A stretch of DNA of 37,666 nt from Bernardetia sp. MNP-M8 (GTDB lineage Bacteria > Bacteroidota > Bacteroidia > Cytophagales > Bernardetiaceae): positions 1 through 37,666 of the forward strand of contig NZ_CP147014.1 of assembly GCF_037126285.1 (NCBI RefSeq), read 5' to 3'. Of the stretch, positions 7,401 to 17,211 are shown in pieces. Both the position numbers and the translations under genes were made by a program. The notes under the pieces were generated by a model. It saw nothing but the letters and a program-made list of their open reading frames with translations, was not told the DNA's origin and did no database searches. Position 1 is the stretch's first letter; the number at the start of each line of letters is the position of its first letter.

Positions 7401-10400
7401 TAATCGTTATGTTTCTCCTGCTCTGCATTTTGAGAGAGTTTTACTCTACCATAATAATCTATCCAAAACTTAGATTCTCCTGCATCAGGCGTTTTTTGCC
7501 ATACTACTTGACCTAGAGTGTTGTAAGTATATTTTGTCTTTAGGAAATGTATAGGATTTTTATATGCTGGAGAATTCAATTCTAAATTCTCATTAGTTTT
7601 TAGTTCAGCAATTGTAAGTGGTGTTACCCCTTCTGGTGGAACGGTCTGTACTAGATTTCCTGCTTGATCGTAGTAATAAAGTGTATAATGATACTCTTTT
7701 TTAGCATAAGTAAGCGTCATTTCCTCTTTGAAAGGCGAATTGAAACACTGATTTCTGTATTCTTCGTCTATTTTAGCTTCTATGGCTTCACGCTGTTTTA
7801 CCAAAAGGCGTTCTGCATAGTCATCTAATAAATCTTTAGTTACACGCTCACAATCCTCTTGTAATTCTTGTGCTGTTGGAGGAGTAAGTGGTCTTCCTCC
7901 CCATAAATCTACACCATCTCCGAAGGTATAGGCTTGGTCGCAGGTGTAGAGGAATTTTTTGACGGTTTTAGGTTTGACAATATTACCATTACAGTCTTCT
8001 AATAGACAACTCATTTCTCGTCTCAATATAGACTGATATTCATCTCTATCAAACTGTGATACTACCATATCTTCTGCATATTGTGATTTGTCTTTTAGAC
8101 GAATTAACTCCCCTTCATCTATATAAGTATCAAGATCAAATGTAAAGTATGCTAATAGATCTTCATTTTGTAATTGATAAGGCTCTAATGTAGTGGTGTT
8201 GAATTTCTCTACTACATTATCCCTAGTAAAGTTTTCATCGCTTTTCCAAATACGTAATTCTTTAATTTTAATGTTAGCATTTGAATTGATAAATCCTGGT
8301 ATTGGAGAACTAGAAAACTCACTCGCTATAAGAAGTGGAAATAGTTCTGCATAATATTCATTAAGATGACCATCTACTTCACTAATGCCATTGAGTGTTA
8401 CTAAACACCCATCACGATATATTTTTTGTGTTCCCCCATTCTCTAATTTTGCTTGTATATCTTGCGTAATAATCAAGTTATGACATTTTTTAATATCTTC
8501 AATACTGTATTTCTCTGTAGAATAACCTGTCTTGTTTTTCTTTATTTTGCTTCCTAACCCATCTTTTACAGTAAGACTTAAGTGGTAATATAAATCATAC
8601 CCCCCATTTCTATATATATAACCTACTTCTACATTCCCTTCTCTAAATATTTTATCATATGGATTATATAAAAGTATTATTTTATCTCCCTCTTGTGGAA
8701 TAGGATGTGACTCTATTGCAACAGTCATTTCAACCATAAATGCCATATTATCAGTAGGATGATAAACATCTTCTTGATGAATTACACGAGGAAAATTAGT
8801 AATACCATTTTTAGTAATTTCAATTCCCCAAGCTTCTGTAGGCAGAACAGGTAAATCATCATCATCATCACTATCAGCAGGTACTTCTACTTCTTCATAG
8901 TTATGTGTCTTACAATCAGGCACACTAAGCATAGCATAAAAGCCTTTCAAACCACAATCATCGGTTGGAAAAGCAGTCTGAGCCTTTTCTTTGATGGCAT
9001 CTAGTGTTGTCTTTATATCTACAGAGTATTGATCAATGTCAGTATAGTTTCCATCTTCGTTATAGTCAATATAGGCATAGTTATTAGTAGGAGAAACAGC
9101 TCTAATCATACTTTCTACATACGCACGTACAAGTTCTTTTTGCTCATCTGTACTATACTCTAGATCCCACTCAGCATCACTATTACTCAAAGAACCTATA
9201 CCAAAATGCACTTCAAAAGCGATTGTTAGTTCTGATGCAGAGGTTGGGTTATTTGTTATAACCTTATTATATTTACCTACATAGTAAGATGCATCTTGAT
9301 CATCAAGTAAAGGAGATACCTCTTCTAGCCAAGTATATTTCACATACGGACTATAATAGAGTTTTTTGAACGCATTAGCTAAAGGTTGTCCTTTTTGAGC
9401 ATTACAGTAAGTAAGGAATAGATCTTTAATTTCATTTCTTATGGATGTTTCTAATGACCAGTCTCCGTTACACTGTCCTATTTTTGTCTCCAAAAGAACA
9501 GTCATATTTTCAGCCCAATCTGTACAGTTTGCAGTACCTGTGTAGCCTAACCATGTTTGTTCCCACTGATCATCGTCTCCTTGAGAACCAAAAATAGCAG
9601 GGTTTGTATAAGCAAGGTTACTTAAAGTAAGATTTGCAAGGTCGATATTATCTGTACCAGCAAGTTCAGGAAGTAAAATATCAATAGCAGTAGGATCACA
9701 TTCACTATCTTCTGTCATTTTTTGATAGAATACTTTTAAATGCGCTCGTTTGAAGTTTTGATAAAATCCTTGAAAGATAAGCCAGCTTTGTTCTCGTCTT
9801 TCTTCTATGGAAGGTAGAGACAGCGCATGTGCAAAAATGAGTGGTGCTAGTTCTGTTTCTATGGCATTCCATCTACTGTCTATATTGTTGATATCCTCAT
9901 CTGTTTGAGTAACATACAATTTCCAAAAAGGGTCTAAGTCTACAGATTGCAGATCTAAACTGATAGGTTGAGAGAAGTTCTTGTCTGTTCTTGCTCCATC
10001 AGCATCCATATAGATACCCACAGCAGAAGATTCTGATCTTCGGCTCATTTTACGCATATAGGCATCGTAAAGATAGGAGTTTTTGAGTTGTAGCTTTAGC
10101 TCAGTAGGGTCATCTCCTAAAGGTAGGTTTGGATTATTAGTATCTTCTACGCACAAAATACAAAGAGGTATTCTATTATAGTTTGTTTCTAGCTCTGCTT
10201 CTGTTAGATCTTCATCTAGATTTATTTCTTTACCATTGTCATTTGTTATATCAGGATCTAAAACATAACGATTTTGATCAGCTTCACATTGATCAGCTAT
10301 CTGCTCTGTTACTAGATTATGAAAATCAGCAGCAAGATAATCATCTGGATCATCACAATTATTACTTGTTGCTAATTGTGTTACTGTTCCATCTTCTTCT

Positions 10401-12967
10401 ATTACTTCTGTACATTCTAAACAATCTCCTTGTGCTTTTTCTGCTGCTGCTAGTTCAGAAGCTCTACGGAAACGCTCTGAGGTTTGTGTCATCAGTCCTC
10501 CTGAGAAGCTCCTTACTTGTGTAGTTAAACTCTCTACAAACTCGCTTATTTGGGTAGCATCCCCAGCTGTAAGGCGAAGTTCTTTAGTGATGGTGTATTC
10601 CCCTGATGTAAGTCCTTCTAATTTAATAGTGACGTTTTCGTTGTTTACCTTTTCTTTCTCCTCTTCTGGTTTGGTACAATCATCTAGGGCTGCTATATCT
10701 TTCCCACTAACAGAAGCGATATGAGGTAAGGCAGTAATTGTTGAAGATGAACCCAGAAACCCATTGATAGGTTTACCTTGGGCATCAACAATATTTATCT
10801 CCAGCTCATACTCACACATAAGGCAAAGTTCTTCTCCTTCTGCTTGTAGGCTCGTTGTTGTCCCAACTATAGAATAGTCAAGTGTATAATCATTGGTTTC
10901 GGGTACGAAAAAAGTATGCTCTGTTCGGCTAACTGTACCTTTTCTTTGATTGCTTTTTATAAGGTTTTCTTCAAAGTCAGGAACATTAGCATCCTCTAAT
11001 ACTCTTAGCTGTTCAGGAGAGTTTCCAAGTAAACCTGTAGCAATAGTTTGTCCTGCTTGGTCAATATAGGCAACACTTTTTTGACCGTTTGGATCTATAG
11101 TTACTACTTTTTTGTAGTGAGAAATATCTCCTAGTTGATTACCAAAAAGACGACGCAGTTCTTCCTCTGAAGGATTTAGATAAAAAGTTTTTACTTCTTT
11201 TCCTCCACCCATTTGGAATGCTTCTCCTACACCTGATTGTGCTTTTACTCTTCCAGTTCCATCATTGGTATAACGTACTTGTGTATAAGCAAATCCATTA
11301 GAGATAGGAACAAAATCTTGATGTTTGAATTTATCAACAGTTGAAAAATCAACTGCTGCAACAGGGTTAGCAGAATAATAACTAGCTGTTAATGAAGCAC
11401 CATCTAAAGCAGGAGATGAATTTGCTAAATTATCATATTTTCCTTTGTCATTTCCTGCAAAAAAGTTTACCCTATCATAATTGTTTCCACTAGAAGTTGT
11501 TACAGATTGGTGTGCCAATGACGATGTATGCAAAGGAGCAGGAATTGTCTGAACGACTGCTCTACCTTCATAATCATAAAATGATTCTTCTACAAGAGTT
11601 ACACCTTCTTTGTTACCACTTGCATCTGTTGTGAAATTAGTTAGTGTTTGTGTGCTTCTTAATGAAGGGTCAAAGTAACTCATTACCTTTTTATACTTTC
11701 CTTCTTCTGCAAAGACAGTTGCATATTGCCAGTTTCTATTTTCCTCGTGAACATTACTTTTGTAGAAAATATTATCTCTTATTGGACTGTCCAAAGGTAA
11801 AATAAGATTTTGATCTGGGGTATTGTCTTTATAATCTGCTCCTAAGTGAAGAAACTTTAATCCATAGTTCCATTTTCCAGTAGTAATGAGAACTTCTGAA
11901 TCTTCTGTAGGCTTTTGCTTTCCAACTCCTCTTATTCTAAAAAATATTCTTCCTTCTGGATAAGTAAGTTCTGTTCCTAAACGCACCAAATAATGTCTGT
12001 CAGAAGTACGTATTCTGACACCTCTTCTATTAGCAAATGCTTCTGTGGCTGTTGTGATCGTTTTACTATCATATTTATCAATAAATACCCATTCTAAGTC
12101 ATAAAAATGAGCATTTTCTATTTTTTTCCATACTAATTCTTCAAATTCTTCTCGGTAACACAAATTTGTATTGCAATTAAGTTCTTCTGTACCTACAAAA
12201 TTCCCTACTTTTCCATATACTTCTCTAGGCTTAGGAGTTACTTCAAAAGATATAATAGGATCTTGAGAGCCATCTTCTAAAATAGGAATATATCCTTCTA
12301 CCCCTTCTGTTCCTTCTGCACTAATAACATCTAGAAGTCCATCTCCATCTATATCTCCCTTCTTTACAATTATTGATACTATTTGAATAGCTGTAGTAAA
12401 AGGATCAGAAACACTTGTGTCATGTAAATCATTTCTATCAAAAGGTAATTTTTCACCATCTATCTCCCCTTTGCTAATTACTTCATAGTCGACAAATACT
12501 TGTGAAAAATCATCTGAATTAACATCTTCAATATTACTTTGATTTATTTTTAATTCGAATATTCCATCATTATTTTCGCCTAGTTCATCAAAAGGGTCAA
12601 GCAAAGGAGGTGCAAGTGTTACTTCACTCATATCCAAAACACCTTTGTTTGCAGGATATGTTCCAGCAATACGAATGAGTTTGAACCTTACAGTAGCTTC
12701 CCAATTTGTATCCCAACTATCTTTTGTTGCTTTATTATATTTCAAACGAAATAGTAAATCAAAATTAGGTGCAGTATAAAATGCCTGTTTATCAGGATCT
12801 GTAATACCTGCTCCCATATTGAGAAGAATTATATTACCATTCTTACTAATATCTAAAGGTTGAGTTACTTCTTCTTGAGCAATATTTAATACAGACTGAG
12901 CCATTACAGAGTAACTAGCAGTCAAATAGGATAAGAAGAATAAGAAAAAAATAAAGTAACGTTTCAT
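4442..12967 (-). CDS. Giant secreted RHS/YD-repeat toxin with papain-fold C-terminal tip
   Basis: The protein has 2841 residues. The signal peptide runs to about residue 24 (LTASYSVMAQS). Approximate layout: a beta-rich N-terminus; a region like DUF6443 at 420-490 (KVMSYFDPSLRSTQTLTNF... SFYDYEGRAVVQTIPAP); a helical, Cys-rich middle; a LamG/concanavalin-like insertion at 1380-1640 (IKELRIWKSDENFTRDN...LLAYFTFDL); YD repeats at 1745-2370; the RHS-associated core at about 2380-2545 (YPFGMAMK, GGRIYDEVTGRWFSCDP); and the variable tip at about 2548-2841. The tip begins with a hydrophobic pre-toxin segment (DIAGIFDPTGSVDAIS... SGISMIPFGDALK). It ends in a papain-like fold with C2691 (TNCVSC), H2789 (MGHIFLVL) and D2805 (FIDPQ), as in Tox-PL/glutamine-deamidase-type toxins. 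The RHS core ends in IDIDGE instead of the usual DPxG. The immunity gene follows 31 bp later. Codons around 2361-2476 form one arm of the inverted repeat with the silent tip cassette. Confidence 0.9.
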   Translation of the reverse strand: MKRYFIFFLFFLSYLTASYSVMAQSVLNIAQEEVTQPLDISKNGNIILLNMGAGITDPDKQAFYTAPNFDLLFRLKYNKATKDSWDTNWEATVRFKLIRIAGTYPANKGVLDMSEVTLAPPLLDPFDELGENNDGIFELKINQSNIEDVNSDDFSQVFVDYEVISKGEIDGEKLPFDRNDLHDTSVSDPFTTAIQIVSIIVKKGDIDGDGLLDVISAEGTEGVEGYIPILEDGSQDPIISFEVTPKPREVYGKVGNFVGTEELNCNTNLCYREEFEELVWKKIENAHFYDLEWVFIDKYDSKTITTATEAFANRRGVRIRTSDRHYLVRLGTELTYPEGRIFFRIRGVGKQKPTEDSEVLITTGKWNYGLKFLHLGADYKDNTPDQNLILPLDSPIRDNIFYKSNVHEENRNWQYATVFAEEGKYKKVMSYFDPSLRSTQTLTNFTTDASGNKEGVTLVEESFYDYEGRAVVQTIPAPLHTSSLAHQSVTTSSGNNYDRVNFFAGNDKGKYDNLANSSPALDGASLTASYYSANPVAAVDFSTVDKFKHQDFVPISNGFAYTQVRYTNDGTGRVKAQSGVGEAFQMGGGKEVKTFYLNPSEEELRRLFGNQLGDISHYKKVVTIDPNGQKSVAYIDQAGQTIATGLLGNSPEQLRVLEDANVPDFEENLIKSNQRKGTVSRTEHTFFVPETNDYTLDYSIVGTTTSLQAEGEELCLMCEYELEINIVDAQGKPINGFLGSSSTITALPHIASVSGKDIAALDDCTKPEEEKEKVNNENVTIKLEGLTSGEYTITKELRLTAGDATQISEFVESLTTQVRSFSGGLMTQTSERFRRASELAAAEKAQGDCLECTEVIEEDGTVTQLATSNNCDDPDDYLAADFHNLVTEQIADQCEADQNRYVLDPDITNDNGKEINLDEDLTEAELETNYNRIPLCILCVEDTNNPNLPLGDDPTELKLQLKNSYLYDAYMRKMSRRSESSAVGIYMDADGARTDKNFSQPISLDLQSVDLDPFWKLYVTQTDEDINNIDSRWNAIETELAPLIFAHALSLPSIEERREQSWLIFQGFYQNFKRAHLKVFYQKMTEDSECDPTAIDILLPELAGTDNIDLANLTLSNLAYTNPAIFGSQGDDDQWEQTWLGYTGTANCTDWAENMTVLLETKIGQCNGDWSLETSIRNEIKDLFLTYCNAQKGQPLANAFKKLYYSPYVKYTWLEEVSPLLDDQDASYYVGKYNKVITNNPTSASELTIAFEVHFGIGSLSNSDAEWDLEYSTDEQKELVRAYVESMIRAVSPTNNYAYIDYNEDGNYTDIDQYSVDIKTTLDAIKEKAQTAFPTDDCGLKGFYAMLSVPDCKTHNYEEVEVPADSDDDDDLPVLPTEAWGIEITKNGITNFPRVIHQEDVYHPTDNMAFMVEMTVAIESHPIPQEGDKIILLYNPYDKIFREGNVEVGYIYRNGGYDLYYHLSLTVKDGLGSKIKKNKTGYSTEKYSIEDIKKCHNLIITQDIQAKLENGGTQKIYRDGCLVTLNGISEVDGHLNEYYAELFPLLIASEFSSSPIPGFINSNANIKIKELRIWKSDENFTRDNVVEKFNTTTLEPYQLQNEDLLAYFTFDLDTYIDEGELIRLKDKSQYAEDMVVSQFDRDEYQSILRREMSCLLEDCNGNIVKPKTVKKFLYTCDQAYTFGDGVDLWGGRPLTPPTAQELQEDCERVTKDLLDDYAERLLVKQREAIEAKIDEEYRNQCFNSPFKEEMTLTYAKKEYHYTLYYYDQAGNLVQTVPPEGVTPLTIAELKTNENLELNSPAYKNPIHFLKTKYTYNTLGQVVWQKTPDAGESKFWIDYYGRVKLSQNAEQEKHNDYAYSKFDELGRPYEVGKLNTGTTSLNDGQVDIEELTFDSDFPIAIQTPVAGSVSNINFTLSQRTKTFYDVEEVAHPNGTDFIVNPNEQKNLKNRVAAVAVIETGEEFGAITRYSYDIHGNVEKLWQKMPEETGFLEKTVEYNYDLLSGKVNEVIYNRGGEKDEFRHRYSYDGDNRLTEVETSLDGYHWTREASYFYYAHGPLARIETGQHNIQGTDYFYTLQGWIKGVNSIGLNEQNDLAKDGAELSTFSKDEYAYTLNYFEGDYNARAGNIRLGETFLQNEVYANFTGYQDELNTVGDNTYKRESLYNGNIAAMATSIRKMEDQPEPQPITQSMNYRYDQLHRIAAAEASTWNDANSVWQGTNGGYRTSYKYDRNGNIDHLKRYNGVTTPQLIDDLTYTYYDHIDTDPIKNPPLVADRLKVDMQNRLWMVNDENGTAEGLGNTGEYKYEYDLIGNLTKNTQDGIENIVWNIYGKVERVEKTNGTVIRYKYDGTGNRIFKEVHTTTTHQTNYYLRDASGNTMAIYETINTSETPSNSNIAIKEIPIYGSSRLGQYRPLKQQTGQVEPHKKTALGQRIYEFSNHLGNVLVTLNDFKVPNTDGTYKSIVLSASDYYPFGMAMKNRTYQNSEYRYGFNGMEKDWDIAVGKTDFGGRIYDEVTGRWFSCDPLEYKYPSTSTYNFAVNNPLYFIDIDGEDIVIVGKNGSSISVKTSLIDFTADASTLGFDFGGNFKFEGADMLEAALDIAGIFDPTGSVDAISTVYYAQKGDTGNAFISGISMIPFGDALKLFKLNKHYKTIMKAVNTYKNSKKVRKISSEIDDIPAFLGDINKIGGTTNCVSCVERAIEALTTGKKKFASKISKFRMNPTTEMKELVEETFNLEKRMIKWGINEFKRSGALINVVTYMNKLKPNSVGVVTIYKPIIEGGKQVDREMGHIFLVLKDKDGVIRFIDPQKTTADGKAVEYIFDEIDAAIKQAGLVIEYSKVGK
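5541..5885 (-). repeat. Inverted repeat arm B (RHS core of the expressed rhs gene)
   Basis: This is the partner of 300-644, matching base x with 6185 minus x. The 5760-5873 part is perfectly identical to 312-425. Because the gene runs leftward here and rightward in the cassette, both variable tips lie inside the interval. A crossover would invert about 5 kb and exchange the tips. Confidence 0.93.
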
Positions 12968-12990
12968 AATGGACTATTTTATCAGAAAGG

Positions 12991-13656
12991 CTATTGAATA
13001 TTCAGGATATAATTTTTATAAGCAGGTTGTACTTTCCAAGTAGTTCCCTTTTGAATGAGATAATTAGTGACAGAAGGAAAAGGTAAGCTCATGCACGCCT
13101 TTTCTACACAGAAAATAGCATAATTAGTTACGCTACGATAGCTTTCTGCTCCTATACTACTCTCATAAATCATTTTTTGTAATGTATTGTCTGAATTAAA
13201 ATAAATAGACATAGAAGTTTTTACTCCTTCTTCTTCTGATTCACTTTTAAGACATTGACAGGTTTGATCTATTGTAAAATTTCCATAGGATGTAGTATCT
13301 ACAGGCATAGAATTAATAGGTGCAAATGCTTTTTTATTATATTTTTGAAATACAATAAGCTCATTGCTTTTGTCGACCATCAAAACATCAGTATCTAATA
13401 AATACTCTATTTCTTTGGTTTTGTAATATAATTTTTCTCCTTGTTTTAGATAGATTAATGTATCTGTACCTTGTAGCTCTCCATCTTTATAGGACTCTGT
13501 AACTGTCTTTAAAAATAGATTATCGCTTTCTGAAACAAGTTTACTAAATGCTTGTAACTGTTCTACTTGTTGCCCATATATTTCCAATGAAAATAAGGAA
13601 AACAATAAAAGTAGAATTGCTTTTATTTTTTGTTTTTTATTCTCCATCATTTTCAT
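12991..13656 (-). CDS. Exported protein of unknown function in the rhs operon
   Basis: This 221-residue protein starts inside the upstream gene (20-bp overlap) and ends 23 bp before the giant rhs gene, so the three are translationally linked. A signal peptide follows a basic N-terminus (KKQKIKAILLLLFSLFSLEIYGQ). The mature part has alternating strands (GEKLYYKTKEIEYLLDTDVLMVDKSNELIVFQKYN) that loosely recall the LolA-type curved sheet, and four cysteines, including a CQC pair. I do not recognise the family with confidence. Its place suggests a secretion or assembly helper for the RHS protein. Confidence 0.75.
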   Translation of the reverse strand: MKMMENKKQKIKAILLLLFSLFSLEIYGQQVEQLQAFSKLVSESDNLFLKTVTESYKDGELQGTDTLIYLKQGEKLYYKTKEIEYLLDTDVLMVDKSNELIVFQKYNKKAFAPINSMPVDTTSYGNFTIDQTCQCLKSESEEEGVKTSMSIYFNSDNTLQKMIYESSIGAESYRSVTNYAIFCVEKACMSLPFPSVTNYLIQKGTTWKVQPAYKNYILNIQ

Positions 13657-16600
13657 TTAATACTGATTGAGGTAATAAAGGCTTTATGTAACTACGTGTT
13701 TCTTGAATGGTCTGGACTCCTTCTCTTGTTTCCTTTTGTACTAAATAAAGACGTTGCTCTTCATCATAATAATAAAGTGTAGCATAATTATTTTCATCTA
13801 AAACAGCTTGTAATAAGTAATTAGATGGATTATAGACATACGTTTTCATCATTCCATTAGCAGGATAAATACGAACATCATCATAAACTGCTTTACCGTC
13901 AATACTTTTTAGATAAACACCAGTAAACATACTTCCTGTAGGAACTACAAATGTGCCTTCGATGCGTTGCCAACCTTCTATAATTGCTCCTGTAGGATGT
14001 ATTTTTAGAATACGTATCTCTTCAGGTTCACTTGGATTGTTTATAGGGTCATAAGCTGGATTTGGAAATAGTATAGAACCATATTGATCTGCAGCATTAC
14101 TTCCATTTTCATAAAATGAAAGTGCAGCACCAACATCAGTTCCATATGTATAAGGTTGGTCTTCTGAAGTACTTAGTTTTACCCAAGCACTAAATACATA
14201 TTCTTTACCTGGGATAAGCAAGAGTTTTTCTTGGATAATAATATCCTCTGAAGGAACAAGTCCTTGATTACCTGTATGAGCAACAGGAACTAGAGCTTCA
14301 TAATTTCGTGGTTTGTCAATCTTAGGTGTATTTGTATTTCCAATACGTGGAAGTGTACGAGCCAAGCGAACAGAGCCGTACCATTGCTCCTCCTTCTGCA
14401 TCCACTCTTCTGGAAGTTGATAAGTACCTTTTGGCTCTATTGTAAACCAACTCGTAGTAGCATCACGATGTCTAAGTGTGATTTGGACTTTCTCATCAAT
14501 AATATATTCGTTGTCAACTGCATTTACACTTAGATTTGGTGTAATATCCATAGCTCCTTGTTTACCAATGGTATAAGCCAAAACACTAGCATCTAAAGTA
14601 ACTGTTGCACCTTCACCAGGTGTATAACCTTCTAAAACCCCTTTATCTCCTTTTGCCCAAAGGACTTGTAGAATGACATTACGATCTTTATTGTCTCCAT
14701 CATCCTTGTAAAGATTATTGATTTCGAAGTTAGTTTCGGTTTTTACAATTTGCTCAGATTTTACAAAGCCTTTACCACAGACTTGATACGAACCTCCATT
14801 TTCAAATTCAGCATCACAATTTTCTTGAAAAATTTGTTGAGATACTCTAAACTCTCCTGTTCCTATTTGATTAGGTATTTGAATAATTACATAAAACTTG
14901 TTTTCTGTAGATACTTTTAGAGCATCACCTGATACACTCCATTGCCAATTGATATCTGGACAATCTGACGCAATAGGTATCTGAACTCGAAAAGCATAAT
15001 ACTTACCTCTTATATACCCTAAACTGTGCAATGATAATGTTTCTCCTGACGGTAATTCATTTGCTTGTATGATATCTGTATAAGGTCTAATGCTAAACCC
15101 AGCATCTATTTCTGCTTGGAAGCTACAACTTACAAAAGGTGCAATATCTTCTTTTGGTAGTTGATACGCATCAAATCCTTCATTAGCAATTTCATAGTAA
15201 GCTGCATTCGAAGCTACTGCAGTTGCTAGTTGTCCGTTATAACCATATAGAGCTGAGCTATATCTACCTAAAATATCTCTATTTTCTATTTCGTGAGTGT
15301 ATCCATCATAACGAGAAACATGGTTTACTCTACGCCAGTTTTCAGGAACTACACCTTGGGTTGTCCAGTTGAACATATTGAGACCAAAAGTACCTCCTTC
15401 TTTGACAGCATTCATTTCTCTATCTTCTTCATATCCACCTCTATCAGTTACATAAGCATAAGATGCTTCTGTACGCCAAATACCTCTTTCTCCTGTTAAG
15501 TAGGGGTTTTTAGGCTCTGTAACAGCTACTTCTGTAGCTATGGCTTTACGATTACTTGTTATAATATCTTTAGGATCTACTAATTGTCTATCTCCAAAAG
15601 AAGCTACATTGACAGCTAATACTTCATCCATTTCAAAGCTAGGAATACAGCTTATAGCAGCACTTTTTAAGTCATTTGAAAAGGTAATATCACTAGCTAT
15701 CAAATCATCACCTGAAATAGCAAATTCTTGAAAATCTGACCAACAACAAGTACTATCTTCTTTATAGCGTATTTGATACTGTCCTGCAATAGTAGGACGA
15801 AAGGTTACTTCTCTTCCCTGACGTTCCATTACATAAGGCTCTCCATTTGGATCTATGATTTGATAGAAAAAGGTTGGGTTACATGCTTCTCTATTACCTG
15901 ATTCATTGAAGGGAATATATGGATTGTTATTTGGTTCTTCTGGTCCTTCACAAATTTTTCGTGGTCTATGGATATTTACTATCCCATTCACAATAGGGTC
16001 AATAGTTAAACTTTGTGTTGCATTATTAGCAACTTCTAAAGGAGTACAACAAGTGCTACAAGAAACATCTACAAATGCCATAGATTTGTAGTCTCTACTA
16101 ATACCTTGTTTGTCATAACTTGTTATTTCTATATGCAAACGCTCTAATTTATAGGGTGTTAAATCAATGGTTTTCTTATCCCACCAATGTCTCCATATTT
16201 TTTTACCATCTGTTGATTTATGATCAAAGGTAGTTTGTGTATCGATATGGCTATATACTTCTTCTTTTAGAAGAATCAATTTACCATTAGAATCTCTATC
16301 TTCATAAAAACGAAATAGTTTGATAGAAAATATAGGTTTTTCATTAAAACCTTCAGGGGCTACCTCAGCTACCCAACTATACCAAATATCTAGTTTAGGT
16401 TCATAGTTTTCCCCTACAAAGAAAGTTTGTTCTATAGTGGCTTGATAATAATCTTGTCCACTAACTCCATTAGCATCTCTAGTATCTCCATGACCTAAAG
16501 CAAGTACTTTTTGGTTTGTACTAGTAAAAGGATTATATCCTTGATTACTATTAAAAAAACTATTATAATTAGCTTCATCTATGATAGTATGTTCTGGAGA

Positions 16601-17203
16601 TGGATTTGTAGTAAGATTTAAGTTTAAATCAGAATAAACTTCACCGTTAAGAGGAGCTACATTGTATTTCCATCCTGATTCATCTCCTTCAAAACCTGTA
16701 CTCTTTAGACCTACTCCTGGACATAGTTCGGTGCAGATGCCTAAATCAATAGGAGGTTGTTCTGTAACTATATCACCTTCAAAACATATAGCTTCACCTG
16801 CAATATTACAACCAGCACCACTCTCAGCTATATTGTAACAAACTCTAAATCCACCATTTGATATAGAACTAGAGCGAATACGAACAACTATTTGGTAATT
16901 ATCCATTGCTTGAACAAAGGTTTGTGGATTTATATAGACTTCCACTCCCAAAAAAGCAGTCCATACTGCTAATTGATTATCATTGGATCCATTAATGCAT
17001 CCATTTGGGGCTAAATGAAAAGCATATAGTTTGCCCTCTTCATATCCACTGATAGGTGAATTGATTGCATATGTTGTACCTCTTATTGTTACTGATGTAG
17101 CATATACGGGTGAAATACATGTACTACCATCTTGTGTACATGGTTGAGCGATAACTATCACACTTATAAGTACAAAAAGTGTTGTAAAAATATACTTTTT
17201 CAT
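13637..17203 (-). CDS. Secreted RHS-associated protein with CBM-like domain and RHS-like tail
   Basis: This 1188-residue protein has a signal peptide to about residue 19 (VISVIVIAQP). Cys-rich beta segments follow, including CSTCCTPLEV near residue 385. A jelly-roll/carbohydrate-binding-like domain lies at roughly 958-1120 (LLLIPGKEYVFSAWVKLS ... GWQRIEGTFVVPTGSMFTGVYLKS ... AVYDDVRIYP). The last about 65 residues are RHS-like (MKTYVYNPSNYLLQAVLDENNYATLYYYDEEQRLYLVQKE). The same order, a CBM-like domain followed by a YD-like tail, is familiar from Bacteroidota proteins encoded beside DUF6443 RHS genes. It lies 8 bp after the 1729-residue gene and overlaps the next gene by 20 bp. It is inferred to form part of the same secreted toxin particle. 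Confidence 0.85.
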   Translation of the reverse strand: MKKYIFTTLFVLISVIVIAQPCTQDGSTCISPVYATSVTIRGTTYAINSPISGYEEGKLYAFHLAPNGCINGSNDNQLAVWTAFLGVEVYINPQTFVQAMDNYQIVVRIRSSSISNGGFRVCYNIAESGAGCNIAGEAICFEGDIVTEQPPIDLGICTELCPGVGLKSTGFEGDESGWKYNVAPLNGEVYSDLNLNLTTNPSPEHTIIDEANYNSFFNSNQGYNPFTSTNQKVLALGHGDTRDANGVSGQDYYQATIEQTFFVGENYEPKLDIWYSWVAEVAPEGFNEKPIFSIKLFRFYEDRDSNGKLILLKEEVYSHIDTQTTFDHKSTDGKKIWRHWWDKKTIDLTPYKLERLHIEITSYDKQGISRDYKSMAFVDVSCSTCCTPLEVANNATQSLTIDPIVNGIVNIHRPRKICEGPEEPNNNPYIPFNESGNREACNPTFFYQIIDPNGEPYVMERQGREVTFRPTIAGQYQIRYKEDSTCCWSDFQEFAISGDDLIASDITFSNDLKSAAISCIPSFEMDEVLAVNVASFGDRQLVDPKDIITSNRKAIATEVAVTEPKNPYLTGERGIWRTEASYAYVTDRGGYEEDREMNAVKEGGTFGLNMFNWTTQGVVPENWRRVNHVSRYDGYTHEIENRDILGRYSSALYGYNGQLATAVASNAAYYEIANEGFDAYQLPKEDIAPFVSCSFQAEIDAGFSIRPYTDIIQANELPSGETLSLHSLGYIRGKYYAFRVQIPIASDCPDINWQWSVSGDALKVSTENKFYVIIQIPNQIGTGEFRVSQQIFQENCDAEFENGGSYQVCGKGFVKSEQIVKTETNFEINNLYKDDGDNKDRNVILQVLWAKGDKGVLEGYTPGEGATVTLDASVLAYTIGKQGAMDITPNLSVNAVDNEYIIDEKVQITLRHRDATTSWFTIEPKGTYQLPEEWMQKEEQWYGSVRLARTLPRIGNTNTPKIDKPRNYEALVPVAHTGNQGLVPSEDIIIQEKLLLIPGKEYVFSAWVKLSTSEDQPYTYGTDVGAALSFYENGSNAADQYGSILFPNPAYDPINNPSEPEEIRILKIHPTGAIIEGWQRIEGTFVVPTGSMFTGVYLKSIDGKAVYDDVRIYPANGMMKTYVYNPSNYLLQAVLDENNYATLYYYDEEQRLYLVQKETREGVQTIQETRSYIKPLLPQSVLNENDGE

Positions 17204-17211
17204 TTCTAAAT

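Noticed and set aside
10183-10524. Plus-strand frame of 113 codons rich in Leu and His
   Set aside because: It is the antisense of the giant rhs gene, which has clear protein-level features there.
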